From Caulobacter segnis (lineage in GTDB: Bacteria; Pseudomonadota; Alphaproteobacteria; Caulobacterales; Caulobacteraceae), in contig NZ_CP082923.1 in assembly GCF_019931575.1 (NCBI RefSeq), positions 4,650,001 to 4,714,000 on the forward strand: a DNA stretch of 64,000 bases, written 5' to 3'. Each line of letters opens with the position of its first letter. The first letter of the stretch is position 1. Below the pieces are notes generated by a model. It worked only from the letters and a program-made list of their open reading frames with translations. It ran no database searches and had not been told where the DNA came from. Made by a program: the position numbers and the translations under genes. Positions 8,068 to 16,477 of this stretch are shown here, piece after piece.

Positions 8068-8143
8068 GGCGCGCCCGGAACGATTCGAACGTCCGACCCT
8101 CAGATTCGTAGTCTGATGCTCTATCCAGCTGAGCTACGGGCGC
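8067..8143 (-). tRNA. tRNA-Arg (anticodon ACG)
   Basis: Read on the minus strand, this folds as a standard cloverleaf: acceptor GCGCCCG/CGGGCGC, D-arm GCTCAGCTGGATAGAGC, anticodon stem TCAGA/TCTGA with loop CTACGAA, and T-arm GGACGTTCGAATCGTTC. The anticodon ACG (complement of 8107-8109) decodes CGU and, after A-to-I editing, CGC and CGA. CCA is encoded (complement of 8067-8069). Its 3' half is a plausible integration site for the island to its left. Confidence 0.96.
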
Positions 8144-8395
8144 GCACTGCCTTGCGGCGAGGCGGGGGAGATAGCCGGTTCAATCCGGGGACGCAAGCCC
8201 GGTTTCGCGGATAATTTCGAAAAGTTTGGCGCATCGGCGTTCGATCGGCGCCCCGCCCTTGCACGGCTGAGGTTCAGGCGGACGGATTGAGGCCGGCGCC
8301 AGACTAACTGGGCGTGACAGCATCGCCCTATTGGTGTCCATGGGCGCTTTCGGGATGGCGGGCAGGCCCTCCCTTTACGTCTGTCGAGGATCCGT

Positions 8396-10138
8396 ATGCG
8401 TCGTCTCGTGTCCCTGCTCGCCCTCTCCGCGGCCCTCCAACTGACCCTCTCGCCCGTCGCGGCCCTGGCCGAGTCGATCCCGCTGGGCATGCCGACGCCG
8501 AAGCCGGCTTCGACCTCGCTCGCGAGCAAGGGCATGGTCGCCGCAGCCAATCCTCTGGCGGTCGAGGCGGGCCTTCGGGTGTTGCGCGACGGCGGTTCGG
8601 CCGTCGACGCGGCCGTGGCCATTCAGGCGGTTCTGGGCCTGGTCGAGCCTCAGAGTTCGGGGCTGGGCGGCGGCTCCTTCCTGGTCTTCTACGACGCCAA
8701 GAGCGGCAAGGTGACGGCCTATGACGGCCGCGAGACGGCGCCCAGCGGCGCGGGGCCTGACATGTTCCTGGGCGCCGACGGCAAGCCCCTGCCCTTCGTG
8801 ACGGCGGTGCTGTCGGGCCGCTCGACCGGCGTGCCGGGGGCGGTGGCCATGCTGGCCCAGGCCCAGAAGGAGCACGGCAAGATCGCCTGGAGCACGCTCT
8901 TCAGCGACGCCGAGAAACTGGCCGACGACGGCTTCGTGGTCAGCCCGCGCCTGGCCGGCATGATCAACAGCACGCGCGCGCCCCAGGCCTCCCAGCCTGA
9001 CGCGGTGAAGTACTTCACCAAGCCCGACGGGACCCGCTACCAGGCCGGCGACGTGCTGAAGAACCCGGCCTATGCCGAGACGGTCCGCAAGATCGCCGCC
9101 CAAGGCCCCTCGGCCCTGCTGGAAGGCCCGATCGCCCAGGCGATCGTCGATCGCCTGCACGAGGGCGACCTGCCCAGCAGCATCACGCTGGAGGACCTGA
9201 AGCGCTACAAGCCGCGCTCGGCCCCGGCCCTGTGCCAGCCGTGGAAGGTCTACACGGTCTGCGTGCCCAACCCGCAGTCCTCGGGCCTGGCGGTGATCCA
9301 GGCGCTGAAGATGCTGGAGCACACCGACATCGGCAAGCGCGGCCCGACCGATCCGGTGGCCTGGACCCTGCTGGCCCAGGCCGAGCGCGTCATGTACGCC
9401 GACCGCGACCGCTATGTCGGCGACCCCGCGTTCGTGACCGTGCCGGTCGCCGGCCTGCTGGACCCCAAGTACGTCGCCGACCGCGCCAAGCTGATCACGC
9501 CGACGGCCGGTGAGGCGCCGCCCTTCGGCCACCCCAAGGGCGCGCCCAAGGTCGGCGTCGACATGACCAAGGAGCCAGGCGGCACCACCCACCTCGTCGT
9601 GGTCGACACCGCCGGCGACGTCGTCTCGATGACCACCACGGTCGAGAGCATCTTCGGCAACGGCCGGATGGTGGGCGGCTTCTTTCTGAACAACCAGCTG
9701 ACCGACTTCTCGTTCGCGCCAAAGGAGAAGGACGGCGCTCCGGCGGCCAACGCCATCGCGGCGGGCAAGCGGCCGCGCTCGTCGATGGCCCCGCTGATCG
9801 TGCTGGACAAGAAGGGCAAGCTGGTCGCCGCCCTGGGCTCGCCCGGCGGCAACGCCATCCTGTCCTATAACCTCAAGGCCATGGTCGGGCTGTTCTACTG
9901 GGGCCTGAACATGCAGCAGGCCGTGTCGCTGCCGAACGTCGTCGCGCGCGGCGACACCTATTCAGGTGACGCCGACCTGTTCGGCCCGGCGATGCTGGCC
10001 GCGCTCAACGCGCGCGGCGTCAACGTCAAGGTCGGCCAGATCGAGGGCTCGGGCCTGCACGGCGTGATCGTGCGTCCCGGCGGCATGCTGGAAGGCGGCG
10101 CCGATCCGCGTCGCGAGGGCGTGGCCAAGGGCCTCTAA
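8396..10138 (+). CDS. ggt: Gamma-glutamyltransferase
   Basis: A 580-residue precursor with a signal peptide (cleavage near ALAES, residue about 26), so it acts in the periplasm. It moves or hydrolyses the gamma-glutamyl group of glutathione. Family landmarks are GMVAAANPLAVEAGLRVLRDGGSAVDAAVA, EPQSSGLGGGSFLV and YDGRETAP. The autoprocessing site is in the GGTTHLVVVD segment, whose Thr becomes the N-terminal nucleophile of the small subunit, followed by TTTVESIFGNGRMVGGFFLNNQLTDF. The downstream GSPGGNAI resembles the usual GSPGG oxyanion region. It begins a plain core-chromosome stretch to the right of the tRNA. Confidence 0.95.
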   Translation: MRRLVSLLALSAALQLTLSPVAALAESIPLGMPTPKPASTSLASKGMVAAANPLAVEAGLRVLRDGGSAVDAAVAIQAVLGLVEPQSSGLGGGSFLVFYDAKSGKVTAYDGRETAPSGAGPDMFLGADGKPLPFVTAVLSGRSTGVPGAVAMLAQAQKEHGKIAWSTLFSDAEKLADDGFVVSPRLAGMINSTRAPQASQPDAVKYFTKPDGTRYQAGDVLKNPAYAETVRKIAAQGPSALLEGPIAQAIVDRLHEGDLPSSITLEDLKRYKPRSAPALCQPWKVYTVCVPNPQSSGLAVIQALKMLEHTDIGKRGPTDPVAWTLLAQAERVMYADRDRYVGDPAFVTVPVAGLLDPKYVADRAKLITPTAGEAPPFGHPKGAPKVGVDMTKEPGGTTHLVVVDTAGDVVSMTTTVESIFGNGRMVGGFFLNNQLTDFSFAPKEKDGAPAANAIAAGKRPRSSMAPLIVLDKKGKLVAALGSPGGNAILSYNLKAMVGLFYWGLNMQQAVSLPNVVARGDTYSGDADLFGPAMLAALNARGVNVKVGQIEGSGLHGVIVRPGGMLEGGADPRREGVAKGL

Positions 10139-10145
10139 AGGGGTG

Positions 10146-10376
10146 TCAGGTGTGGGCCTGGTGCTCTTCCAGGCCCGCCTCGACCTCGGCCCGGGAGAAG
10201 ACCTCCTCCTGCCCGTCGATCAGCAGTTCGGCGTCGGACGCCTCCTGCACCGCGACCATGGCCGCCACGCGGCGCAGGGCGCTCGGGGCGTCGGGCGCCT
10301 CCACCGTGATCTCGTGGATCGGCGCGCTGTCGGGCGAGGCGCCGATCATCACCGCGATGGTCCAGGTGGTCGTCAT
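10146..10376 (-). CDS. Small hypothetical protein
   Basis: A 76-residue acidic protein without signal peptide or membrane segment. The start at 10376 has a strong AGGAGG ribosome site a few bases upstream, which supports a real gene. Predicted secondary structure is mixed: strands near TWTIAVMIGA and ITVEAPDAP, then a helix SALRRVAAMVAVQEA, ending acidic. It lies just downstream of the histidine kinase gene on the same strand's reading side (start 10 bases from the kinase stop) and is convergent with ggt. No family recognised. Confidence 0.6.
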   Translation of the reverse strand: MTTTWTIAVMIGASPDSAPIHEITVEAPDAPSALRRVAAMVAVQEASDAELLIDGQEEVFSRAEVEAGLEEHQAHT

Positions 10377-10385
10377 CGGATCCTC

Positions 10386-11891
10386 CTAGGAAGCTGACGC
10401 GTCGGCGGCGCGGTCGCCGGGTTCGGACGGCGACTCGGGCAGCGGGTCGGGGACCCCGGCCAGCGTCAGGTCGAACACCGAGCCGCCCGGTCCGGTCTCC
10501 ACCAGCGCCAGATCGCCGCCATGACCCTGCGCCAGCTCGCGGGCGATGGCCAGACCCAGACCCGTGCCGCCGCGCCGCACCGAGCCGACGAAGGGCTGGA
10601 AGAGGTTCGCTCGCGCCCGTTCCGGCACGCCGGGGCCATCGTCCGACAGGCGCAGGATGCTCATGCCGTCGGCGCGACGAAGCTCGACGAACACCTTGCC
10701 CTTGCCGCCCCGGTCCGGCGCGCCCTCGATGGCCTCGCGGGCGTTGCGCAGCAGGTTGGTGAGGATGCGGTGCAGCTGGTCCGGATCGGCCAGCACCTGC
10801 TCGCGCGCGCTGATCACCGTCTCCAGGCCCACGCCCTGGGGCGTCAAGCCGGCGTCCTCGGCCGCCATCTCCAGGGCCGGGCGCAGCGGCATGACCCGGA
10901 CGACCGGCTCGGGCTCCTTGGACTTGCCATAGGCCATGACGTCCGAGGCCAGGGTGATGGCGCGGTCCAGGGCCCTTTCAAGACGCGGCAACGCCTGGGC
11001 CACCTTGGGATCGCCCAAGGCGGCCAGACGATCGGAGGCCATCTGGGCGCTGGTCAGCATGTTGCGCAGGTCGTGATTGATCTTGGCCACCGCCTCGCCC
11101 AACGCCGCAAGGCGCGCCTTGGAGGCCAGGGCGGCCAGCAGGTCGGCCTGCATGCGGTCCAGCTCCAGCTCGGCGCGGCCGATCTCGTCGCGGCGGTTCG
11201 ACGGCGCGATGCGTGCGGCCGGGTCGTCCGGATCGCCGCGGAACGCCTCCATCGCGCGGGTGATGCGCTGCATGGGACGCACGAGGAAGATGTTCAGGAA
11301 GGCGTAGACCAGGAGGCCCGCCAGACCCGCCACGAAGACCGTCACCCCCGCGAGCTGCCAGAAATAGCCGACCAGCTTGGCCTTCAGCGGGGCGTCGGGC
11401 AGCACCACCTCGACGAACTCGGCCTTGCGGAAGCGCGGCTCGGCCATCACCCGGACCATGCTGCCCTTGGGGCTGGTCAGGGTGAAGAACGGCGCGGCCA
11501 GCCATGAGCCGGGGTTCTGACGGCGCAGGTCGACGAGATACGGCGTCTCGAACGGCTGCTTGGGCGGCAAGACGAGGCGGCGGGCGCCGTCGACCTGGAC
11601 GGCGACGGTCACGGCCCCGGCCTGGTCGAACATCTGGTTGGCGACCGCGTCGCTGACCCGCAGCTCGGGGTCGGACTCGGCGATGGTCGAGGCCAGTTCG
11701 CCGGCCCGCACGCGGTCCAGCAGCCACTGCTCCTCGTAGGCCGCCAGGGCCGGCGGCAGGATCAGCAGGCCGCCGAACGCGACGACGACGGCGGTGAACA
11801 GCAGCAGGCGCGCCGACAGGCCGCCGGGCCACGGAAAGCGCTTCCGGGGCGGGGCGGGTTCAGTTTCCGAAGGCGAAACCGTTTCGACCAT
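10386..11891 (-). CDS. Membrane sensor histidine kinase (orphan)
   Basis: A 501-residue two-helix sensor kinase. Membrane helices lie near residues 25-50 (LLLFTAVVVAFGGLLILPPA) and 170-200, with a periplasmic sensor region between them and a HAMP linker starting RPMQRITRAMEAF. The H-box is KINHDLRNMLTSAQ. ATP-binding motifs follow: N-box ILTNLLRNAREAI, G1 LSDDGPGVPE and G2 GTGLGLAIARELAQGHGG. No response-regulator gene is adjacent. It follows the TVP38 gene by only 9 bases and ends the minus-strand chain that includes pyrD. The stimulus is unknown. Confidence 0.92.
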   Translation of the reverse strand: MVETVSPSETEPAPPRKRFPWPGGLSARLLLFTAVVVAFGGLLILPPALAAYEEQWLLDRVRAGELASTIAESDPELRVSDAVANQMFDQAGAVTVAVQVDGARRLVLPPKQPFETPYLVDLRRQNPGSWLAAPFFTLTSPKGSMVRVMAEPRFRKAEFVEVVLPDAPLKAKLVGYFWQLAGVTVFVAGLAGLLVYAFLNIFLVRPMQRITRAMEAFRGDPDDPAARIAPSNRRDEIGRAELELDRMQADLLAALASKARLAALGEAVAKINHDLRNMLTSAQMASDRLAALGDPKVAQALPRLERALDRAITLASDVMAYGKSKEPEPVVRVMPLRPALEMAAEDAGLTPQGVGLETVISAREQVLADPDQLHRILTNLLRNAREAIEGAPDRGGKGKVFVELRRADGMSILRLSDDGPGVPERARANLFQPFVGSVRRGGTGLGLAIARELAQGHGGDLALVETGPGGSVFDLTLAGVPDPLPESPSEPGDRAADASAS

Positions 11892-11900
11892 CCGGGGCGG

Positions 11901-12647
11901 CTACTTCTCGTCCAGCGGCGCGGCTGCGCGCCCGTTTCGCCAATGGCGCCACAACGGCGGCAGAAAGGCCAGAACGCCCATGCCGATGATTGGAAGATAG
12001 ATCCGTGGCGACAAGAGGGTTTCGATCGTTACAGGACCGCCACGCGCGAAGAGATGACCAAGTCCCGCGCCGATCCCGGCATAGATGAAGGAGCTCGGGA
12101 TCATGCCCAGGACAGAGGCCAGGACGAAGGTGCGGACGGGAATGTTGGCCACGCCCGCCGCGACATTGACGGCCAGCAGCGGGAACGCCGGGATCAGGCG
12201 CAGGGTCAGCAGGTAGTTGAAGGCGTCCCGGCGCAGGCCCTCGGCCATGCGCGCCAGGAAGGCGTGGGGCCTGCGGCGCAACACCTCGCCGAAGGCGGTG
12301 CGGAGGACAAGAAAGGTGACGGTCGAGCCGCCGGTCGCGCCTATGACCGCCAGCCCGCCGCCCAGCGGCCCGAACAGGAAGCCGGCGGTCAGGGACAGGA
12401 TCAAGGCGCCAGGCAGCGAGACCGCCACCGAGCCGACATAGATGGCCAGATAGATCGCCGCGCACAGCACGGGCTTCTCGCGGGCGAAGGCCTGTAGCTC
12501 TGTTCCCCGGGCCCGTAGCTCCTCCAGCGAGAGATGACCGGCCAGGCCGCTGGCAAAGGCGGCCACGGACAGCAGCACGATGACCGCGAGCGGCCCGAAA
12601 CGGCGCAGCAGCGTCACGGCCCGCTCGCGTGCCATGGGGCGCGTCAT
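11901..12647 (-). CDS. TVP38/TMEM64 family membrane protein
   Basis: A 248-residue inner-membrane protein with about five or six hydrophobic segments. It has the family features SLPGALILSLTAGFLFGPLGGGLAVIGATGGSTVTFLVLR and LLTLRLIPAFPLLAVNVAAGVANI. Members belong to the DedA/VTT superfamily, linked to lipid scrambling or ion-coupled transport. Its ATG at 12647 overlaps the pyrD stop (ATGA), so the frame upstream in the same phase belongs to a pyrD shadow and is not used. Function in this operon is unknown. Confidence 0.9.
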   Translation of the reverse strand: MTRPMARERAVTLLRRFGPLAVIVLLSVAAFASGLAGHLSLEELRARGTELQAFAREKPVLCAAIYLAIYVGSVAVSLPGALILSLTAGFLFGPLGGGLAVIGATGGSTVTFLVLRTAFGEVLRRRPHAFLARMAEGLRRDAFNYLLTLRLIPAFPLLAVNVAAGVANIPVRTFVLASVLGMIPSSFIYAGIGAGLGHLFARGGPVTIETLLSPRIYLPIIGMGVLAFLPPLWRHWRNGRAAAPLDEK

Positions 12648-13702
12648 GGGGCGCCGACCGCGTCCTCGACCGCCGCGAAGCCGTCGGCCCGCAGACGGGC
12701 GGCCAGGTCGCGCTTGATGCGGGTGACCAGGCCCGGACCGCCATAGACCAGGGCCGAATAGAGCTGCACCGCCCGCGCTCCGGCCCGGATCTTGGCGTAG
12801 GCGCCCGCGCCGTCGGCGATACCGCCCGCGCCGATCAGGGCCACGCGGCCCGCCGCGGCGGCGTGGAAACGCTTGAGCACCGCCGTCGACGGCGCCAGCA
12901 GCGGCGCGCCCGACAGGCCGCCGCCCTCGCCGGCCTGGGCCGACCTCAGGGTGTCGGGGCGGGCGATGGTGGTGTTGCTGACGATGATGGCGTCCAGGCC
13001 CGCGCCGACCACGGTCTCGACGATGGCCTCGACCTCGCCGTCCTCCAGGTCGGGCGCGACCTTCAGGAAGACCGGATAGTCGGCGCCGGAGGCGATCCTC
13101 AGCGCCGCGCGGGTCTCGGACAGGCGGCCCAGCAGCTCCTCCAGCGCCGCCTTGGTCTGCAGCGCGCGCAGACCGGGCGTGTTGGGCGAGGAGATGTTGG
13201 CCGTGAAGTAGTCCGACAGGCCCCACAGTTGGGTCAGGCCGGTGACATAGTCCTGGATGCGGTCGGTCGCGTCCTTGTTGGCGCCGATGTTGGCGCCGAC
13301 CACACCGCCCTTTTCTTTCCGCGCCGACAGGCGCTGGGCGAAGGATTCAAGGCCGCCGTTGTTGAAGCCCATGCGGTTGATCACCGCCTGGTCCTCGGTG
13401 AGGCGGAACAGGCGCGGACGCGGGTTGCCGGCCTGGGCCAGGGGCGTGACGGTGCCGGCCTCGACGAAGCCGAAGCCGGCGGCCAGCATGGCGTCGGGAA
13501 CCTCGGCGTTCTTGTCGAAGCCAGCGGCCAGGCCCACGCAGTTGGGCAGGTCGAGACCCGCCAACCTCACAGCCAGGATCGGATCGTCCGGACCGCCGTC
13601 GCGCGGGCCTAGGCCCCACTTCAGGCCCCGGATGGCCCAGCCGTGCGCATCCTCGGGATCGAAGACGTGCAGGGCGCGGGCGGCGACATCATGAAGGCTC
13701 AT
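12644..13702 (-). CDS. pyrD: Dihydroorotate dehydrogenase (quinone), class 2
   Basis: A 352-residue enzyme oxidising dihydroorotate to orotate in pyrimidine synthesis and passing electrons to quinone at the membrane. Landmarks are LPNCVGLAAGFDKNAEVPDAML, FGFVEAGTVTPLAQAGNPRPRLFRL, INRMGFNNGG, NISSPNTPGLR (with the catalytic Ser of class 2), VFLKVAPDL, SNTTIARP and LIGAGGI. An amphipathic N-terminal helix fits membrane association. The ATG at 13702 overlaps the stop of the DUF952 gene by four bases, and its own stop overlaps the TVP38 start. It is thus in the middle of a translationally coupled chain. Confidence 0.96.
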   Translation of the reverse strand: MSLHDVAARALHVFDPEDAHGWAIRGLKWGLGPRDGGPDDPILAVRLAGLDLPNCVGLAAGFDKNAEVPDAMLAAGFGFVEAGTVTPLAQAGNPRPRLFRLTEDQAVINRMGFNNGGLESFAQRLSARKEKGGVVGANIGANKDATDRIQDYVTGLTQLWGLSDYFTANISSPNTPGLRALQTKAALEELLGRLSETRAALRIASGADYPVFLKVAPDLEDGEVEAIVETVVGAGLDAIIVSNTTIARPDTLRSAQAGEGGGLSGAPLLAPSTAVLKRFHAAAAGRVALIGAGGIADGAGAYAKIRAGARAVQLYSALVYGGPGLVTRIKRDLAARLRADGFAAVEDAVGAP

Positions 13703-14043
13703 GCGAGATGGTCGCCCAGCTGCGGCACGCCGTCGGCGTCCAGGGTAAGATCGTTCTGCGTCAGCACCTCGCAGACCAGCAACGGGCGATAGAGATGCGG
13801 GAACAGCGCCCCGCCGCGCGAGGCCTCCCACTTCAGGTCCGGCCCCAGGCTCTCGGCCTCGACGCCGAGCAGGACGAGGTCGCGCAGTCCCTTGAAATAC
13901 CTGGCGGCGGTCTCCTGGGCCTGGTCGGCGGCGGAGAGGTGGATGTAGCCGTCCTGATGATCGACAGCCGAGCCATCGAACCGGCCGACGGCCTTGGCGG
14001 CGTCCCACTCGGCGCGGGACAGGATCTTGTAGATGAGGGTCAT
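13699..14043 (-). CDS. DUF952 domain protein
   Basis: A 114-residue protein of the DUF952 family: IYKILSRAEWDAAKAVGRFDGSAVDHQDGYIHLSAADQAQETAARYF, then DLVLLGVEAESLG, LKWEASRGGALFPHLYRPL. Several residues (Trp, His in YIHLS, Glu/Ser) recall an ADP-ribosyltransferase-like fold, but no activity is established for the family. It overlaps the SixA-like gene upstream and pyrD downstream by ATGA at each end. In many alphaproteobacteria DUF952 and pyrD are neighbours. Confidence 0.9.
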   Translation of the reverse strand: MTLIYKILSRAEWDAAKAVGRFDGSAVDHQDGYIHLSAADQAQETAARYFKGLRDLVLLGVEAESLGPDLKWEASRGGALFPHLYRPLLVCEVLTQNDLTLDADGVPQLGDHLA

Positions 14044-14564
14044 TCGCCGCCGGCTCCGCCGTTCTCGTTCGCGTACAGCAGGTGCTCCAGCACCGGAGGC
14101 TGGCCGCCGCCCAAACCGCCCTTCAGGCCGAACACCACGACCGTCGAGGTCGGAAAGCGGCCTCTCAGCTTGTTGGTCTGGATCGGCGAAGCGCCGCCCC
14201 GCAGCGCCAGGCCGAGTGCCAGTTCGTGCATGCCGGGATTGTGACCGACCACCATCACCGTCGCCGCGCCGCCGCTCTCGTCCTCCAGCGCCTGGACGAT
14301 TTCCTCGGGATCGGCGTGATAAAGCTCGCGCATGTGCTCGACACGCGCCTTGGCCAAGCCGGCGGCGACCTGCTCGGCGGTCTCGCGCGTGCGGCGGGCC
14401 GAGGAGACCAGCATCAGGTCGGGCGTCAGCCCCAGGCCGGACAGGACCCGGCCCATGACGGCGGCGTCGGCCCGGCCGCTCTCGGCCAGGGCGCGCTCGA
14501 AGTCGCCCCCGGTCTGGGCGTGCCGTTCGGCCTTGCCGTGGCGCATCAGGATCAGTCGCTCCAT
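14040..14564 (-). CDS. SixA-type histidine phosphatase
   Basis: A 174-residue histidine-phosphatase-superfamily protein. It begins with the phosphate-binding LILMRHGKAE (RHG), contains SSARRTRETAEQV with a second Arg, and has VMVVGHNPGMHELAL with the second catalytic His. SixA-like enzymes remove phosphate from phosphohistidine. ATG 14564 is used because the RHG motif follows at residue 8; the longer frame is an antisense shadow of metX. It is the first gene of the coupled minus-strand chain and is divergent from metX (78-base gap). Confidence 0.9.
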   Translation of the reverse strand: MERLILMRHGKAERHAQTGGDFERALAESGRADAAVMGRVLSGLGLTPDLMLVSSARRTRETAEQVAAGLAKARVEHMRELYHADPEEIVQALEDESGGAATVMVVGHNPGMHELALGLALRGGASPIQTNKLRGRFPTSTVVVFGLKGGLGGGQPPVLEHLLYANENGGAGGE

Positions 14565-14642
14565 GCCGACCTCCATAGCCGTCCGCCGCCTTCGCAGGAA
14601 GCGGGCGGTTGACACCTTCTTCGCCAAGCGCTCCAAGGCGAC

Positions 14643-15797
14643 ATGGCTGCGCTCGATCTGGTCACGCCCGTCCTGTCCGGCGGGGGAACCTGGCGGTTTC
14701 CCGCGAACGAACCCCTGCGGCTCGATTCGGGCGGGGTGATCGAGGGGCTGGAGGTCGCCTACCAGACCTACGGCCAGCTGAACGCGGACAAATCCAACGC
14801 CGTCCTGATCTGCCATGCCCTGACCATGGACCAGTACGTGGCCTCGCCGCACCCGACCACGGGCAAGCCCGGCTGGTGGCCGCGCCTGGTCGGCCCCGGC
14901 AAGCCGCTGGATCCGGCCCGCCATTTCATCATCTGCTCGAACGTGGTCGGCGGCTGCATGGGCTCGACGGGCCCGGCCTCGACCAATCCGGCCACGGGCA
15001 AGCCCTATGGCCTGTCGTTCCCGATGATCACCATCGCCGACATGGTCCGGGCCCAGGCCATGCTGGTCACGGCGCTCGGCGTCGACACCCTGTTCGCGGT
15101 GGTCGGCGGCTCGATGGGCGGCATGCAGGTCCAGCAATGGGCCGTCGACTATCCCGAGCGGATGTTCAGCGCCGTGATCCTGGCCTCCGCCGCGCGCCAT
15201 TCGGCCCAGAACATCGCGTTCCACGAGGTGGGCCGCCAGGCGATCATGGCCGATCCGGACTGGCGCGGCGGCGCCTATGCCGATCATGGCGTCCGTCCCG
15301 AGAAGGGCCTGGCCGTGGCGCGGATGGCCGCGCACATCACCTATCTGTCCGAGCCCGCCCTGCAACGGAAGTTCGGCCGCGAGCTGCAGCGCGACGGCCT
15401 GTCGTGGGGTTTCGACGCCGATTTCCAGGTCGAGAGCTACCTGCGCCACCAGGGGTCCAGCTTCGTCGACCGGTTCGACGCCAACAGCTACCTCTACATC
15501 ACGCGGGCCATGGACTATTTCGACATCGCCGCCAGCCACGGGGGCGTGCTGGCCAACGCCTTCACCCGCGCCCGTCACGTGCGGTTCTGCGTGCTCAGCT
15601 TTTCCAGCGACTGGCTGTACCCGACCGCCGAGAATCGCCACGTCGTGCGCGCCCTGACGGCCGCCGGCGCCCGCGCGGCCTTCGCCGAGATCGAGAGCGA
15701 CAAGGGCCACGACGCCTTCCTGCTGGACGAGCCGGTGATGGACGCGGCGCTGGAAGGCTTCCTGGCCTCGGCGGAACGCGATCGGGGGCTTGCTTGA
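14643..15797 (+). CDS. metX: Homoserine O-acetyltransferase
   Basis: A 384-residue alpha/beta-hydrolase-fold enzyme that acylates homoserine as the committed step of methionine synthesis. The nucleophile is Ser157 in GGSMGG. The Asp is in FSSDWLYP and the His in KGHDAFL. The oxyanion region and SNVVGGCMGSTGP are as in MetX. A possible -35 TTGACA lies at 14609, but no clear -10 was found. The stop overlaps the TTG start of metW, and the two are a standard pair in this class. Confidence 0.96.
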   Translation: MAALDLVTPVLSGGGTWRFPANEPLRLDSGGVIEGLEVAYQTYGQLNADKSNAVLICHALTMDQYVASPHPTTGKPGWWPRLVGPGKPLDPARHFIICSNVVGGCMGSTGPASTNPATGKPYGLSFPMITIADMVRAQAMLVTALGVDTLFAVVGGSMGGMQVQQWAVDYPERMFSAVILASAARHSAQNIAFHEVGRQAIMADPDWRGGAYADHGVRPEKGLAVARMAAHITYLSEPALQRKFGRELQRDGLSWGFDADFQVESYLRHQGSSFVDRFDANSYLYITRAMDYFDIAASHGGVLANAFTRARHVRFCVLSFSSDWLYPTAENRHVVRALTAAGARAAFAEIESDKGHDAFLLDEPVMDAALEGFLASAERDRGLA

Positions 15798-16477
15798 CCA
15801 ACACCGTCATCCGCGAGGACTTCCGCGAGATCCTGCGCCTGGTGCGTCCCGGCGCGCGCGTGCTGGACGTCGGCTGCGGCGAGGGCGCCCTGCTGGACCT
15901 GCTGGCCCACGAGAAGCAGGTCGACGCACGCGGCCTGGAGCTCAGCGCCAGCGGCGTGGCCGCCTGCATGGCCCGGGGCCTCTCGGTGGTGCAGGGCGAC
16001 GCCGACCTGGATCTCGACCACTTTCCCGACCGGTCGTTCGACTACGCGGTGCTGTCCCAGACCCTGCAGGCGACGCGCAAGCCGCGCCACGTGCTGGACG
16101 AGCTGCTACGGATCGCCGACCGGGCCATCGTCTCGTTCCCGAACTTCGGCCACTGGCGTGTGCGCTGGTCGCTGCTGAGCCGGGGCCGCATGCCCGAGAC
16201 CAAGGCCCTGCCGCTGCCCTGGTGGTCGACGCCGAACATCCACCTGTGCACCCTGGCCGACTTCATGGCCCTGACGGCGGACCTGAACCTGCGCGTCGAC
16301 GCCAGCGCGGCCTTCGCCGGAAAGGGGCCCGCGCGGTCGATGAACCCCGCGAGCGCGTTGGAAAACTGGCGGTCCGAGACCTGCCTGTTCATGCTCAGCC
16401 GCAACGGCGCGGCGCCGACCCAAAAACTCGCGGAGGGGGAACTTCCGCCCGCCTCGGGCGATCTCTTCGACGGATGA
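15794..16477 (+). CDS. metW: Methionine biosynthesis protein MetW
   Basis: A 227-residue class I methyltransferase-like protein: VLDVGCGEGALLDLLA, then DLDHFPDRSFDYAVLSQTLQATRKP and a long SFPNFGHWRVRWSLLSRGRMPETKALPLPWWSTPNIHLCTLADF, all diagnostic of MetW. MetW works with MetX in homoserine acylation. The start is a TTG at 15794 overlapping the metX stop (TTGA); no ATG lies near, and the following NTVIREDF matches the family N-terminus. Its stop overlaps the next gene's ATG. A longer frame open upstream is a metX shadow. Confidence 0.94.
   Translation: MTNTVIREDFREILRLVRPGARVLDVGCGEGALLDLLAHEKQVDARGLELSASGVAACMARGLSVVQGDADLDLDHFPDRSFDYAVLSQTLQATRKPRHVLDELLRIADRAIVSFPNFGHWRVRWSLLSRGRMPETKALPLPWWSTPNIHLCTLADFMALTADLNLRVDASAAFAGKGPARSMNPASALENWRSETCLFMLSRNGAAPTQKLAEGELPPASGDLFDG

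Noticed and set aside
7918..8214. ORF reading GAPGTIRTSDPQIRSLMLYPAELRA
   Set aside because: It is the antisense of tRNA-Arg(ACG), a well-known false ORF.
14565..14642. SAM riboswitch ahead of metX
   Set aside because: The gap is only 78 bases and no SAM-II type pseudoknot pattern is visible.
14040..15710. 556-codon minus-strand frame across metX
   Set aside because: Only its last 174 codons (SixA-like) are protein-like; the rest is an antisense shadow of metX.
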